This document shows, one piece after another, positions 15,453 through 24,377 of a stretch of DNA of 24,377 nucleotides (position 1 is its first letter; each line of letters opens with the position of its first letter). The notes beneath the pieces are model-generated. The model made no database searches. It was not told the origin of the DNA and saw only the letters and a program-made list of their open reading frames with translations. Source of the DNA: JAGLTZ01 sp964637695 (lineage in GTDB: Bacteria > Blakebacterota > Blakebacteria > Blakebacterales > Blakebacteraceae); the NCBI GenBank assembly GCA_964637695.1, contig CAZWVF010000043.1:1-24377 (forward strand). Direction: 5' to 3'. Made by a program: the position numbers and the translations under genes.

Positions 15453-17255
15453 GTGAGTTCGCGCATCCATATCCTTCCCGACACGGTTGTGAACAAGATC
15501 GCCGCCGGCGAAGTGGTGGAGAGGCCCTCCTCCGTGGTCAAGGAACTCGTGGAGAACGCGCTCGATGCAGGTGCCGTTTCTGTCGAGATCGTTCTCAGAT
15601 CCGGCGGGCGGGATCTGATAGAGGTAACAGACAACGGCAGCGGGATGAGTACCGAAGAGAGCCGCCTTGCTCTCACCCGCCATGCCACCAGCAAGATATC
15701 GGCCCTGGAGGATCTGCACTCTCTGCACAGTTTCGGTTTCAGGGGTGAGGCCCTGCCGAGCATCGCCGGCGTCAGCAGGCTGACACTCGAGACAAATGAC
15801 GGATCATCGGCTGAAGGGATCTCCCTGGTCGTGGAAGGTGGTGAGATCAAACGGGAAGAACCGATGGCCCGCCGGCAGGGAACCACGGTAAGAGTGGAGC
15901 ATCTCTTCGCCAATGTTCCGGCCCGCCGAAAATTCCTTAAAGCGGCACAGACCGAATACAGGCATGCTGTCAGAACGATTGTTGACGCAGCCCTCACAAG
16001 TCTCGATGCACGATTCCGGCTGGAACACGACGGTCGTGAATCATTCGAGCTGGGTGCCGGACAATCGCTTCGGGAGAGGGCGGAGATGGTGCTGGGCAGG
16101 AAGGCCACGACCGGATCGATCCTGATGACGGCCGAAATCGAGAACCTGCGGATCTACGGTCTCCTGGGTACACCTTCGACGGCGAGGAAGAGCGCGAGTG
16201 CGGTTCACTTCTTCGTGAACGGAAGACCGATCAGCCACAGGGGCCTTTCATATGCGCTCTATACCGGCTATGGGGAGCTGCTGGGAGAGGGGCGTTATCC
16301 GCTTGCCTGTCTATTTCTGGATATCCCGCCCGACAGGGTAGACATAAATGTGCACCCGGCAAAGCGGGAGGTGCGTTTCGAAGATGAAGGCAGGGTGAGG
16401 GATCTTATTGTGACGTGTATAAGGGAGACCCTGAGCAGGGAGCTGGGGGCGAAACCGTTCAGCCCGGGCGAGAGAGCAGGTGGTTACGGAACCGGGCGCC
16501 GAACCGCTGCGGCCGCCCAAACCGGCCGCATCGGCGAGGGAGACCTCCCCTGGCGCGACGGCGATCTTTTCAGTATGACTTCCGAGGAGGCAAAGTCGGC
16601 GGCGGAAGAACTCTTCAGAGTGCATATGGAGGAGGAGCCGGCCGGCGGACCTGTCGATGCGGAGGAGGTCGAAGGACCGGTTGTCGAAGAGGATCCGATG
16701 ATCTGGCAGATCCACGATCGATACCTGATCGCCCCGATAAAGGGTGGGCTGCTGGTAGTGGATCAACATGCAGCTCACGAAAGGATCCTTTACGAACGGG
16801 CCCTTGCCCAGCTCTCCGGCCAGCCGGCATCCCGGCAGCAGCTGCTCTTTCCCATGGTTCTGGAGCTCTCGGCCGATCAGGCGGCTCTGGTGAAGGAGTT
16901 CGGACCGCTGCTCGAGCGGGTTGGTTTCGACGTAAGGCCGTTTGGGGGCAATACGGTGGCACTGCATGCCGTACCGCCGCTGCTGGAAAGAGCGGGAAGA
17001 GAGGAAGAGGTCTTTCTGGCACTGCTGGACGATATGGCCGAGGGAGGAGCCAGGGGAAGCGGGGTGCAGGAGAAGATCGCGGCCAGTCTTGCCTGCAGGG
17101 CGGCGATCATGTTCGGCCAGCGACTCGATGGCCGGGAGAGACGCTCTCTCGTCGATCAGCTCTTCGCCTGTTCACAGCCCCAGGTATGTCCTCACGGCAG
17201 GCCGACCCATCTGGTTCTGAGTCTGGAAGAACTCGACAGCAGATTCGACCGGTAA
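15453..17255 (+). CDS. mutL: DNA mismatch repair protein MutL (endonuclease type)
   Basis: The 600-residue protein starts at a GTG at 15453 (MSSRIHILPDTVVNKIAAGEVVERP), 15 bp after the previous stop. The N-terminal GHKL ATPase has E34-N35, D60NGSGM and the HATSKI and GFRGEAL stretches. A variable linker covers about 330-415. The C-terminal dimerisation domain carries the metal-binding nuclease motif DQHA-x2-E-x4-E at 437-448 (DQHAAHERILYE) and C579PHGRP, so this MutL should nick DNA itself, as in bacteria without MutH. It acts after MutS binds a mismatch; mutS is not in the window. The stop overlaps the miaA start as TAATG. Confidence 0.97.
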   Translation: MSSRIHILPDTVVNKIAAGEVVERPSSVVKELVENALDAGAVSVEIVLRSGGRDLIEVTDNGSGMSTEESRLALTRHATSKISALEDLHSLHSFGFRGEALPSIAGVSRLTLETNDGSSAEGISLVVEGGEIKREEPMARRQGTTVRVEHLFANVPARRKFLKAAQTEYRHAVRTIVDAALTSLDARFRLEHDGRESFELGAGQSLRERAEMVLGRKATTGSILMTAEIENLRIYGLLGTPSTARKSASAVHFFVNGRPISHRGLSYALYTGYGELLGEGRYPLACLFLDIPPDRVDINVHPAKREVRFEDEGRVRDLIVTCIRETLSRELGAKPFSPGERAGGYGTGRRTAAAAQTGRIGEGDLPWRDGDLFSMTSEEAKSAAEELFRVHMEEEPAGGPVDAEEVEGPVVEEDPMIWQIHDRYLIAPIKGGLLVVDQHAAHERILYERALAQLSGQPASRQQLLFPMVLELSADQAALVKEFGPLLERVGFDVRPFGGNTVALHAVPPLLERAGREEEVFLALLDDMAEGGARGSGVQEKIAASLACRAAIMFGQRLDGRERRSLVDQLFACSQPQVCPHGRPTHLVLSLEELDSRFDR

Positions 17256-18229
17256 TGGGGAAAAAACTTCCAGATATCCTGATCATTGCCGGACCTACAG
17301 GTATCGGCAAAAGCAGTGCAGCCGTGAAAGCAGCCGATGAGCTGAATGGCGAGATCGTTTCGGCCGATTCCCGGCAGATCTACAGGGGATTGATAATAGG
17401 GACTGCCGCACCATCCCCTCAACTTCAGCAGAAGATACCCCATCATCTGGTCAACGTGCTCGATCCGAGGGAGGTGTGGTCGGCCGGTGCTTTTGCAGAT
17501 GAAGCTGCGGTCATAATCGAAGAGATACTGGCCGGAAAGCGGCTGCCGATCGTGGTGGGTGGCAGCGGATTCTACATCAAGGCGCTGACCGAGGGACTTT
17601 TCAGGGAGCCTGAGGCCGATCCCGCAGAACGGGAGAAGATAAGGGCGAACCTGCAGAAGCGTCTGGAGAAGGAGGGTACTGGGGCTCTGCATTCAGATCT
17701 GGTTCTCTGTGACCCGGAGTGGGCCCGTCAGGTTTCCGGTACAGACACGCAGAGGATACTTCGCGGCCTGGAGGTCTTTGCGCTCTACGGCAGACCGCTG
17801 ACCCTCCTGCAGAAGGAGAATTGGTCCCCTCCACCCGTTCAGGCGAACTGGTGCACACTGCTTCTCGAGAGGGAGAGGAAGGATCTCTACGCCAGGTTGA
17901 ACAGGAGGGTGGAGAAACTGCTCGATGCGGGCTGGCTGGGAGAAGCGAAGAGCCTGATGTCGGCCCGGGTTCCTGCAGACGCACCCGGACTGACCGGACT
18001 CGGATATGATCTGCTCTTCGAACACCTGAGTGGCCGAATATCGTTCGACGATGCCGTGGACGGCATTTGCCGGGAACACCGCAACTATGCCAGGCGCCAG
18101 CTCAGCTGGTTCAGGAACATTGCGGCCCACCGCATACGTCTCGACCGGGATGACGGATCAGAGGAGACCGCGGCCAGGATCCTGAACGCCTGGCGGAAGC
18201 ATCTGGATGGCACGCTGGTACTATCGTGA
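17255..18229 (+). CDS. miaA: tRNA dimethylallyltransferase MiaA
   Basis: The 324-residue enzyme adds a dimethylallyl group to A37 of tRNAs that read codons beginning with U. Motifs: P-loop GPTGIGKS (13-20), SADSRQIYRGL with catalytic-region D38, VVGGSGFYIKALTEGLF near 100-115, and the C-terminal YARRQLSWFRN segment that contacts tRNA. The ATG at 17255 overlaps the mutL stop. The frame is open far upstream within mutL (to 16415), but the P-loop at residues 13-20 fixes the real start. Pairing with mutL is common in bacteria. It is the last gene of the plus-strand run, 45 bp before the stop of the convergent VPS10/BNR gene. No terminator hairpin is evident in between. Confidence 0.97.
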   Translation: MGKKLPDILIIAGPTGIGKSSAAVKAADELNGEIVSADSRQIYRGLIIGTAAPSPQLQQKIPHHLVNVLDPREVWSAGAFADEAAVIIEEILAGKRLPIVVGGSGFYIKALTEGLFREPEADPAEREKIRANLQKRLEKEGTGALHSDLVLCDPEWARQVSGTDTQRILRGLEVFALYGRPLTLLQKENWSPPPVQANWCTLLLERERKDLYARLNRRVEKLLDAGWLGEAKSLMSARVPADAPGLTGLGYDLLFEHLSGRISFDDAVDGICREHRNYARRQLSWFRNIAAHRIRLDRDDGSEETAARILNAWRKHLDGTLVLS

Positions 18230-18274
18230 AACGAATCAACCCGAAGAGTATCCGGGATATGCCGCCAGGTCGTT

Positions 18275-21200
18275 CTATGGCTTGTCCGGGTAAAGGATCG
18301 GGTCGTCCACGATCCGCAGGTCGTGTGTGGCGACTTCTTCGCCGTTTACAATCAGAGTGACCTTGTACAGACCTGCATCGACCGGCTGACTTCGACCGCG
18401 GAAACGTGCCTGGGCACCGCCGGCACCGCTGCGTTCGCCGGACCGGCTTCGACCTGCCGGGCGGGGGATTATCCTGGTCATGTTCCACGACCATCTGTGC
18501 AGACCCTTATCCATCATCCCCTCCATATTTTCATCATCACCATTAACGATGGCGATGTCACTGCCGGCCGGATCCCTGATTACTATCTGGAGAGAATCAG
18601 CAGCAGCCTTCAGATAGAAGTATATCTCGGCCGTGTTGGGGGGGTTGGGGACCCAGGCGAACTCGCCGTAGGTCGGACCCCGCTGCTCGACCATCTTCCA
18701 CCTTATGGCCCTCTGCGGTTCGAAAAGGTAGGCATCCTCTGCGAACACTTCATCGCTGAACTCCCTGACGGGCCAGATATCAGCGAGGTAGATGCCGCGA
18801 CCGTATGTGCCGATGGCGATGTCCCGTTCCCGCTTCTGGATGTCTATATCCATGATGATCACGTCGGGAGCATCGTCAGACATGTTGATCCAGTTGCCGC
18901 CGCGGTCATAGGAGATGAAGAGGCCGTAGTCGGTCGCCAGATAGAGCACGTCGGGATTGTCGGGATCCTCGATGAAATCGTTGACCGGGTTCATCATCCC
19001 GTTGCTGATGTTCTTCCACGTTTTGCCGAAATCTTCGGTAACGAAGATGTAGGTTGTATCTTCGTTATGCGTACGGTAGCCGGTCCAGGCCACATAACAC
19101 CTCTCGAGGACGTGGGAGGAGGGCACTACCCGTTGAACCCACCGGTCGAAGGGGATCATATCACCCTGAATGCCGCGGTTCGGACGGCCGTCTTCGTTAT
19201 AGAACTCGAAGGTGATGTTCTTCCAGTTGTTGCCGAAATCGGTGCTCAGCTGCAGGTTGCCGTCATCGGTTCCCGCCCAGTAGACGCCCGGCTTCACAGC
19301 CGATTCTGCAAAAGTGTAAATGGTGGCATACTGAAGGTTGGTCAGGCGTGATTGGGCGATCTTCTCGGGGTCGGCGCGTGAAAGGTCAGGGCTTACACGC
19401 TCAAATGTTCCCTGTTCACCGCGGCTCTGCGATCGCCAGACGTGCTGCGAATTGATGAAAACGATTCCGGGATTGTGTGGTGAAAGGTGGATGGGTGCAT
19501 CCCACTGGTACCTTTCCGGTACCATGCCGGCAGCCCTCTCCTCGCCGGTTGTGCGCTGCTGGATTCGTATCGATGTGCCGGTCCTCATGTCCATGCGGCT
19601 GGAACTGCCGAACTGGCTCTCGTAGTAGATGTACTCCGGATTCCACCAGTCGCGCAGGACGTAGTAAGCGTCACCTGTAGGCAGATATTTCCAGTCTGCA
19701 GGGAAGACCCCGTAAGAGTTGCGGTTGCGCGAGGGACCGAACCAGGCTCCGTTGTCCTGCGTTCCACCCATGACGTTGTAAGGAAATTCATCGTCAACGG
19801 AGATGTCGTAGAACTGCTGGGCTGAGATTCTGTCCTTCTGCGACCAGTGCTCGCCGCCGTCCCAGGTCTCGCTCACTCCACCATCGTTCCCGTTGAGGAT
19901 GTGATTTGAATTCAAAGGATCGATCCACATCCCTCTGGTATCCACGTGGCTGTTGTTCTTGCCGGTCCACCTGAGAACGATGAAGGTCCTTCCGGCATCT
20001 GTTGATTTGGCGACAATCGTGTTGCAGAGGTAGAGAACCTGGTCGTCGTTCGGATCTACCTCCATCCGGCCGTAGTAACCGGCTTCGGTGGTGTTGACCG
20101 TGCTGCTTCCTTCACCGTCATCGGAATAAACGGTCATCCTCGTCCAGCTCTCGCCCTGATCCTCAGATCGGTAAACAGCGCCGGCACGGGTCACCGGCTG
20201 CATTATTGCCAGCGCGCCCCCGTAGATGGTCTGAACGACGAAGCGGTTGATCGTCTGGTAGCGGCCTTCGTTTCGCTCGCCTTCGCCGGTCTCGACTTCC
20301 GGAGTGGCCAGCAGCTTCTCGATCTCTTCGATCGAATCCATTATCTCCTCATCCCCGGAGAAGCTCTGACGGGCCTGCTGGATGAAGGCCTGCAGATCGA
20401 TTCCGGCCTCCGGGAGGAAATTACGATTGTTTATAAGCTCGTTCAGCTGGTTGATCAGATTGGCCGTAGATTCGGCTTCGATCTTGTCGTGATCGATGAT
20501 CCGGGCGATCTGGCGGTTTATCCTGAATCTGTCCCACTGGTCGAATACGAAGTCGTCCCTGAAGAGTGTCCTGGCGTTGTAGCGGGACCGGTTGGCGCGC
20601 TGGGTCAGGCCGAGGTTTACCAGCTCGTCCAGCCGGGCATAGACGATATCGGGATTCCGGGCGTACATCGCCAGCCCGGTGCGGCCCATTTCGATATCCA
20701 GCGGAAGGCCGTTTTCCAGTCTCTTCCAGTTCTGGCCGCCGTCTGTTGTCTTATAGAGCCAGTTTCCCTCCTGACGGTCTATAAAGGTCCAGGTCCGGCG
20801 GAAGGTCCTGTAGGCGGCGGCTATAATCACGTCGGGATTATCGGGATCCATGACGAAGTCACCCACTCCGCGATCGTTGACCGGGAATACGTTGGTCCAG
20901 GTCTGACCACCGTCGGTTGTCTTGTAAAGACCCCGCTCGCAGTCCATCTCGTTGCCGTACAGTTTCCCCTCGGCGGCTACATAGACGATGTCGGGGTTGG
21001 TGGGATGGACCATCACCTTGGGAATGTAGTAACTCTCGGTAAGACCGACATTTGTCCACGTTTCACCGGCGTCTGTGGATTTCCAGACACCGTTTCCGTG
21101 GGCACTCGATCGTGCGTGCATCGCCTCGCCGGTACCCAGATACAGGATATCCGGATCGGAGGGAGCTATCCCCAGCCAGCCCATGCTCTGGTTGCCGTAC

Positions 21201-21475
21201 TGTTCGAAAACAGGTCTGAAGCTGATGCCCATATCCTCGGTCTTCCAGAGACCGCCTGATCCTGTAAGCGCGTAATAGACAAGGTTCTGACCCTCCGGCA
21301 CGGCAAAGGCGGTGATCCGCCCCGAGAAGGTCCATGGACCGATATGGCGCCAGCTGAAGTTGTCCAGGTCATCTGTCGTGATCGCTCCCTGCGCACTGAC
21401 CGCGGCCTGCCCGATGGGGAGCAGGGCGATCAACAATGCAAATGTTGCGATCATCTTGATCCTTGATGTCTGCAT
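18275..21475 (-). CDS. Secreted VPS10/BNR-repeat beta-propeller protein
   Basis: The 1066-residue protein has a signal peptide (hydrophobic 8-25, cleavage probably after AVSA). It then carries many Asp-box/BNR units of the form S/T-x-D-x-G-x-x-W: KTEDMGISF near 78, KSTDAGETW near 132, KTTDGGQTW near 185, KTTDGGQNW, RSEDQGESW, KSTDAGRTF, VTEDFGKTW and others, with intervening PDNPDVIYLA strands, the layout of sortilin/VPS10-type propellers. A helical, charged insert lies around residues 325-400 (coded by about 20270-20500). The C-terminal 150 residues look like a beta-sandwich. Related proteins are widespread as exported glycosyl-hydrolase-like or binding proteins; no catalytic activity is shown here. 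No obvious sorting signal is seen at the C-terminus (ILYPDKP). Its start lies just downstream of the second gap, and it may be transcribed with the metalloprotease gene. Confidence 0.9.
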   Translation of the reverse strand: MQTSRIKMIATFALLIALLPIGQAAVSAQGAITTDDLDNFSWRHIGPWTFSGRITAFAVPEGQNLVYYALTGSGGLWKTEDMGISFRPVFEQYGNQSMGWLGIAPSDPDILYLGTGEAMHARSSAHGNGVWKSTDAGETWTNVGLTESYYIPKVMVHPTNPDIVYVAAEGKLYGNEMDCERGLYKTTDGGQTWTNVFPVNDRGVGDFVMDPDNPDVIIAAAYRTFRRTWTFIDRQEGNWLYKTTDGGQNWKRLENGLPLDIEMGRTGLAMYARNPDIVYARLDELVNLGLTQRANRSRYNARTLFRDDFVFDQWDRFRINRQIARIIDHDKIEAESTANLINQLNELINNRNFLPEAGIDLQAFIQQARQSFSGDEEIMDSIEEIEKLLATPEVETGEGERNEGRYQTINRFVVQTIYGGALAIMQPVTRAGAVYRSEDQGESWTRMTVYSDDGEGSSTVNTTEAGYYGRMEVDPNDDQVLYLCNTIVAKSTDAGRTFIVLRWTGKNNSHVDTRGMWIDPLNSNHILNGNDGGVSETWDGGEHWSQKDRISAQQFYDISVDDEFPYNVMGGTQDNGAWFGPSRNRNSYGVFPADWKYLPTGDAYYVLRDWWNPEYIYYESQFGSSSRMDMRTGTSIRIQQRTTGEERAAGMVPERYQWDAPIHLSPHNPGIVFINSQHVWRSQSRGEQGTFERVSPDLSRADPEKIAQSRLTNLQYATIYTFAESAVKPGVYWAGTDDGNLQLSTDFGNNWKNITFEFYNEDGRPNRGIQGDMIPFDRWVQRVVPSSHVLERCYVAWTGYRTHNEDTTYIFVTEDFGKTWKNISNGMMNPVNDFIEDPDNPDVLYLATDYGLFISYDRGGNWINMSDDAPDVIIMDIDIQKRERDIAIGTYGRGIYLADIWPVREFSDEVFAEDAYLFEPQRAIRWKMVEQRGPTYGEFAWVPNPPNTAEIYFYLKAAADSLQIVIRDPAGSDIAIVNGDDENMEGMMDKGLHRWSWNMTRIIPRPAGRSRSGERSGAGGAQARFRGRSQPVDAGLYKVTLIVNGEEVATHDLRIVDDPILYPDKP

Positions 21476-21492
21476 TTTCCCGGCCTTTCAGA

Positions 21493-21592
21493 NNNNNNNN
21501 NNNNNNNNNNNNNNNNNNNNNNNNNNNNNNNNNNNNNNNNNNNNNNNNNNNNNNNNNNNNNNNNNNNNNNNNNNNNNNNNNNNNNNNNNNNN
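21493..21592. other. Assembly gap (100 N)
   Basis: A second run of exactly 100 unknown bases, a placeholder for a scaffold join. It removes the 3' end of the metalloprotease gene and the upstream region of the VPS10/BNR gene, so their true spacing and any gene between them are unknown. Confidence 0.97.
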
Positions 21593-23698
21593 CTCCTCAA
21601 GGGAATAGGCCTCCGCACCCAGCAGTGCCTCCTGTTCCACCAGGCGGTCTACGCGGGCTGCCTGGAACAGAGAGTTGAGGATGCTTCTCTGTGCACTGAG
21701 TATGCGCTGCACCGCTCCGGAGGATTCGATCCTTCTCAGGATATCCTGGTCGAGCAGGTAGTCGGGCACCTGGAAGGCATTCCGGCTCAGGAAATCCATG
21801 GCCTCTTTCTGTCTGTTCTTCTCTACGGGGTAGTAGACCAGGCCCTCGGTTCCGGCGTGACGGATGTAGCGTCGCATGCCGCCCACCATGGTGACGACGT
21901 GACGGAGTTCCCTGTTCCGCTGACCAACCAGGCGGCCGTACAGCTCTTCCAGGTCGCTGTAGTCTTCACCGTCTGTAGTAGAAGCTTCAAAGAGGATGCC
22001 TGCAATCGCCTCGATATTCTTCAGTCCCAGCTCCGTGGCTGCAATCGGATCGCTGCTGAGGTCCTCCGTCTGCGTAGCCGGGTCAGCCCCGTCTGGAACG
22101 CTGAAGCGGAGCCATTCGTTCTCCTCCGGCCGGAGGGCGATCCGGTTGAGTTCCTCCTTTTCATCCTCGGGAGAACCGGCACCTTCTATCGGTATGTATC
22201 CCCATTCGATGGCGAACTTGTCGTATGGACCGACAATCGGTACCAGGTTTGTGTTGTCTCCAGGCTGGGCGATATAATTGAATCGGGCGTAATCCATAAT
22301 TGAGGATACATGCCCGTATTCCCTGACAAATTCAGGATCCCTTATCTGCTCCACTGTGTATGTGGATGAAGCTCTGAAGTTATGTTGAAGTCCCAGGCTG
22401 TGTCCCACCTCATGACCAGCGACGAAACGGATAAGTCGACCCATCAGATCGTCGGGCAGCGGCAGGTTGCCGGCCCTGGGATCCAGATTGCCGACCTGTA
22501 CGAAGTACCAGTTACGCAGAAGGTTCATCACGTTGTGGTACCACTGGATATCGGCTTCCAGGATCTCACCGGTGCGCGGATCCTGAACGTGAGGTCCCAT
22601 CGCGTTCTCGATGGTTGAAGGCAGGTAGCGCAGTACCGAGTATCGCGCATCCTCGGGATCCCAGTCGGGATCGTCGGGAGGGTCGAGACAGATGATTGCA
22701 TTGCTGAAACCGGCCTGTTCAAACGCCGCCTGCCAGTCCTCAACACCGGCCTTGATGTAGGGGCGCCACTTCTCCGGAGTGGCCGGATCGATGTACCAGA
22801 TGATCTGCTTTACCGGATCGGAAACAGCCGCCTGCGGATTCTGCTTCTCCAGCCGCCAGCGGGTGATGTATCTGCGCGTGGCCGCCCGCTGTTCTTCGGT
22901 ACCGAAATCGGTCTGCTGCACGCTGAAGAATCCCACCCGGTCGTCGTACAGGCGCGGCATCATCGGATCCTCCGGCAGTTTCAGCATGCTGTGGTGCATC
23001 ATGAGGGAGACCGAACCCCCTCCATCTTTACCGGAGTAGGTCAGCACCTGTTCGTATTCGATGTTGGTGGGGAAACTCTTGATGTACTCCAGGAAGGAGC
23101 GGTCGCGGTCCAACCCGCCCGCCTTCATTCTGGCTTTCGGACTGAACTCGGCCAGATCACCGGTTACCAGTCCCGTTGTCTCGATCACCACATATTCCAT
23201 TGTCCCCGAAGCCGTTGTGTCGCTCCTGGTGGCCTCGACGTCGAACGCCTCCAGAACAGGAGCAAAAGTGGCGTTTGCTACAGCCTCAAAGATCGGTAGG
23301 GTGGAATCGGCGACCACGGTGTAGAGGATGTCCCGCAGATAGACCTTGTCGTCCCTTCTTTCCCACCTCACCACATGCTCGGAAACCTTCTGTCCTCCAT
23401 AACCCTGGTTGGTGGGTGCGGCGGCTATGCGACTGACCCAGAGGAAGTCCTTCCCGAATTCGCTCTCGGGAATCTCGTAGTAGACCTTATCGTCTATCCG
23501 ATGAACGGTGAATACGCCCTCGTCACTCTCGGCTTCGTCGGTGATGATCTCATCGTAGGGCTTTGGTTTATCCTCAGATTTGGAGGGCTCCTGCTTGGAT
23601 GCAGCAGGCTTGTCTGCTTTGCGGCCGCCAAGGGATAGCGCCGCGCAGCCTGTCAGGCTGAATATCAGAACGGGAATCAGAAACACTTTCAGACGCAT
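21593..23698 (-). CDS. Zinc metalloprotease lipoprotein (DUF5117/DUF4953 type), 3' end lost in gap
   Basis: 702 residues are visible before the gap. The ATG at 23698 is preceded by AAGGAAGGA 8 nt upstream. A lipoprotein signal ends in SLTGC with the lipidated Cys18, followed by a Lys/Ser/Pro-rich linker. The DUF5117-like region starts near 60 (GVFTVHRIDDKVYYEIPE). The catalytic zinc motif is HEVGHSLGLQH at 429-439 with E430 as general base, and SIMDY downstream is the Met-turn seen in metzincin-like proteases. A helical domain follows. Such proteins are common in Bacteroidota and related phyla, and are thought to act on the cell surface or in the periplasm; substrates are unknown. The family is usually around 800 residues, so roughly 100 may be missing. 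Confidence 0.92.
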
Positions 23699-23774
23699 TG
23701 GATCAGTCCTTCCTTATCGGGATAATCGGTTCCGCGGGTAGAGCCCGCAGGCAATTTTCCTTCTCTGCCCTGCA

Positions 23775-24332
23775 CTACCTGCCGGGAGAATCCAGAAACT
23801 GGAAATACTTCCGTCGCCACTTCAGGGGCAGAAGGAACTCGATCTGGTATCGATCGTAGCGTATTACTACCGCGCGTTTGAACTCGATCCGTTCCGGCAC
23901 TTTAAGGAAACCGAACGATTGTTCACCCTTTCGCAGCGTACTGTTGAAGAGCCCAACCACATCCACAACGTTCATGAAGCCTATTGTATGGGTTATCTCC
24001 CTCTGGGTGAGCGTTATCAGGGTTGGATCGAACCGTGCGTCCCTGTACGGGACTACACGCATTGCCAGCAGGTTCCAGTTCCGCGGCAGGAGGGCTTTCT
24101 CCTGTTTGTACCTTGCGTACTCGTCAGCTCTCAGGACGGTTTTGGCAACTTCATTACCCAGTGAATCGGGATTCAGGTAGATGAAGGTGATAGTAATGTC
24201 GCCTGCCTGAAGAGTTGCAGAGTGATCCTTCATTATCTCCCGCGCATCACTCTGGGCAGAAACAGAGGCAGGCAATAGTGGAATCGAGACAACGATTGCC
24301 AGGGGCAGAAGCCTGTGCAGAAGAAAGCTCAT
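23775..24332 (-). CDS. Exported protein of unknown function
   Basis: 185 residues when started at the ATG at 24332. An upstream in-frame ATG at 24374 would add 14 residues before the signal peptide and is less likely, although no Shine-Dalgarno is visible before 24332. A signal peptide (MSFLLHRLLPLAIVVSIPLL, cleavage probably after SVSA) is followed by a soluble, beta-rich domain with no cysteines. Notable stretches are ITITFIYLNPDSLGN, a central VVPYRDARFDPTLITLTQ, and a basic C-terminal LPLKWRRKYFQFL. I do not recognise a family. It lies 76 bp upstream of the metalloprotease gene on the same strand and may share its transcript. A small GCGGG/CCCGC hairpin (23734-23748) lies in the gap between them, without a T-run. 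Confidence 0.7.
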   Translation of the reverse strand: MSFLLHRLLPLAIVVSIPLLPASVSAQSDAREIMKDHSATLQAGDITITFIYLNPDSLGNEVAKTVLRADEYARYKQEKALLPRNWNLLAMRVVPYRDARFDPTLITLTQREITHTIGFMNVVDVVGLFNSTLRKGEQSFGFLKVPERIEFKRAVVIRYDRYQIEFLLPLKWRRKYFQFLDSPGR

Positions 24333-24377
24333 ATGTAAAGTATCCGGCCAGCCGCCCTGCCTGTCAACATACACTAG

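Noticed and set aside
16415..17254. Long N-terminal extension of MiaA overlapping mutL
   Set aside because: The extension is a Gly/Arg-rich out-of-frame reading of mutL; MiaA's P-loop position fixes the ATG at 17255.
1365..18229. Genome-wide reassignment of UGA to Gly or Trp
   Set aside because: Several intact genes in the window end in TGA at their family-typical lengths (symporter, smc, ubiA-like, miaA), so UGA is a working stop codon.
18323..21259. Large plus-strand open frames opposite the VPS10/BNR gene
   Set aside because: They are antisense shadows of a well-supported gene with clear signal peptide and BNR motifs, and show no domains.
1..24377. CRISPR array or prophage region
   Set aside because: No regularly spaced repeat-spacer units and no phage or integrase genes were seen; the only regular repeats are the protein-coding 48-bp units at 2214-3413 and the short element before selA.

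Overview
This is bacterial chromosomal DNA of moderate to moderately high GC with very dense gene packing, several start-stop overlaps, and two runs of exactly 100 N (1821-1920 and 21493-21592) that mark scaffold joins, so it is probably a draft or metagenome-assembled genome. The mix of a DUF6029-like barrel protein, a LA_2272-type surface repeat protein, a VPS10/BNR protein, a DUF5117-type metalloprotease lipoprotein and a fused transporter-like/spermidine-synthase-like protein suggests a diderm bacterium, perhaps from the FCB superphylum or a related candidate phylum. That placement is an inference and could not be tested here.

Layout. Bases 2-1357 (+) are the end of an outer-membrane-type protein. 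It converges on a minus-strand thioredoxin/TlpA-fold gene (1365-1957) that is the most interesting item in the window: its reading frame runs through an in-frame UGA exactly at the first catalytic cysteine, giving U-P-A-C, and a perfect 7-bp hairpin begins 11 nt after that UGA, as expected of a bacterial SECIS element. The gene is broken by the first assembly gap. A divergent secreted protein built from 16-residue repeats follows (2214-3413, +), then a minus-strand DASS/SLC13 anion symporter (3426-5030) and a tRNA-Gly(GCC) gene (5118-5193, -). Between the tRNA and the next gene lies about 390 bp without a gene, holding a 161-nt nested hairpin and related short repeats that look like a small transposase-less element.

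From 5583 to 18229 seven plus-strand genes form one probable transcription unit with gaps of 15 bp or less, or overlaps: selA, smc, a membrane protein fused to a spermidine-synthase-like domain and TPRs, a lipoprotein, a UbiA-family prenyltransferase, mutL and miaA. SelA makes selenocysteinyl-tRNA(Sec), so the genome carries one of the enzymes needed to decode the UGA in the thioredoxin-like gene 4 kb away. No selB, selC or selD is seen in this window.

From 18275 to the end three minus-strand genes encode exported proteins: a 1066-residue VPS10/BNR propeller protein, a zinc metalloprotease lipoprotein whose 3' end is lost in the second gap, and a 185-residue secreted protein of unknown function.

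How they work together: the clearest functional link is selA plus the UGA-containing thioredoxin-like gene, a selenoprotein and part of its synthesis machinery in the same neighbourhood. The rest of the selA-miaA unit combines chromosome segregation, mismatch repair, tRNA modification and envelope/lipid functions, which looks like housekeeping co-transcription rather than one pathway.
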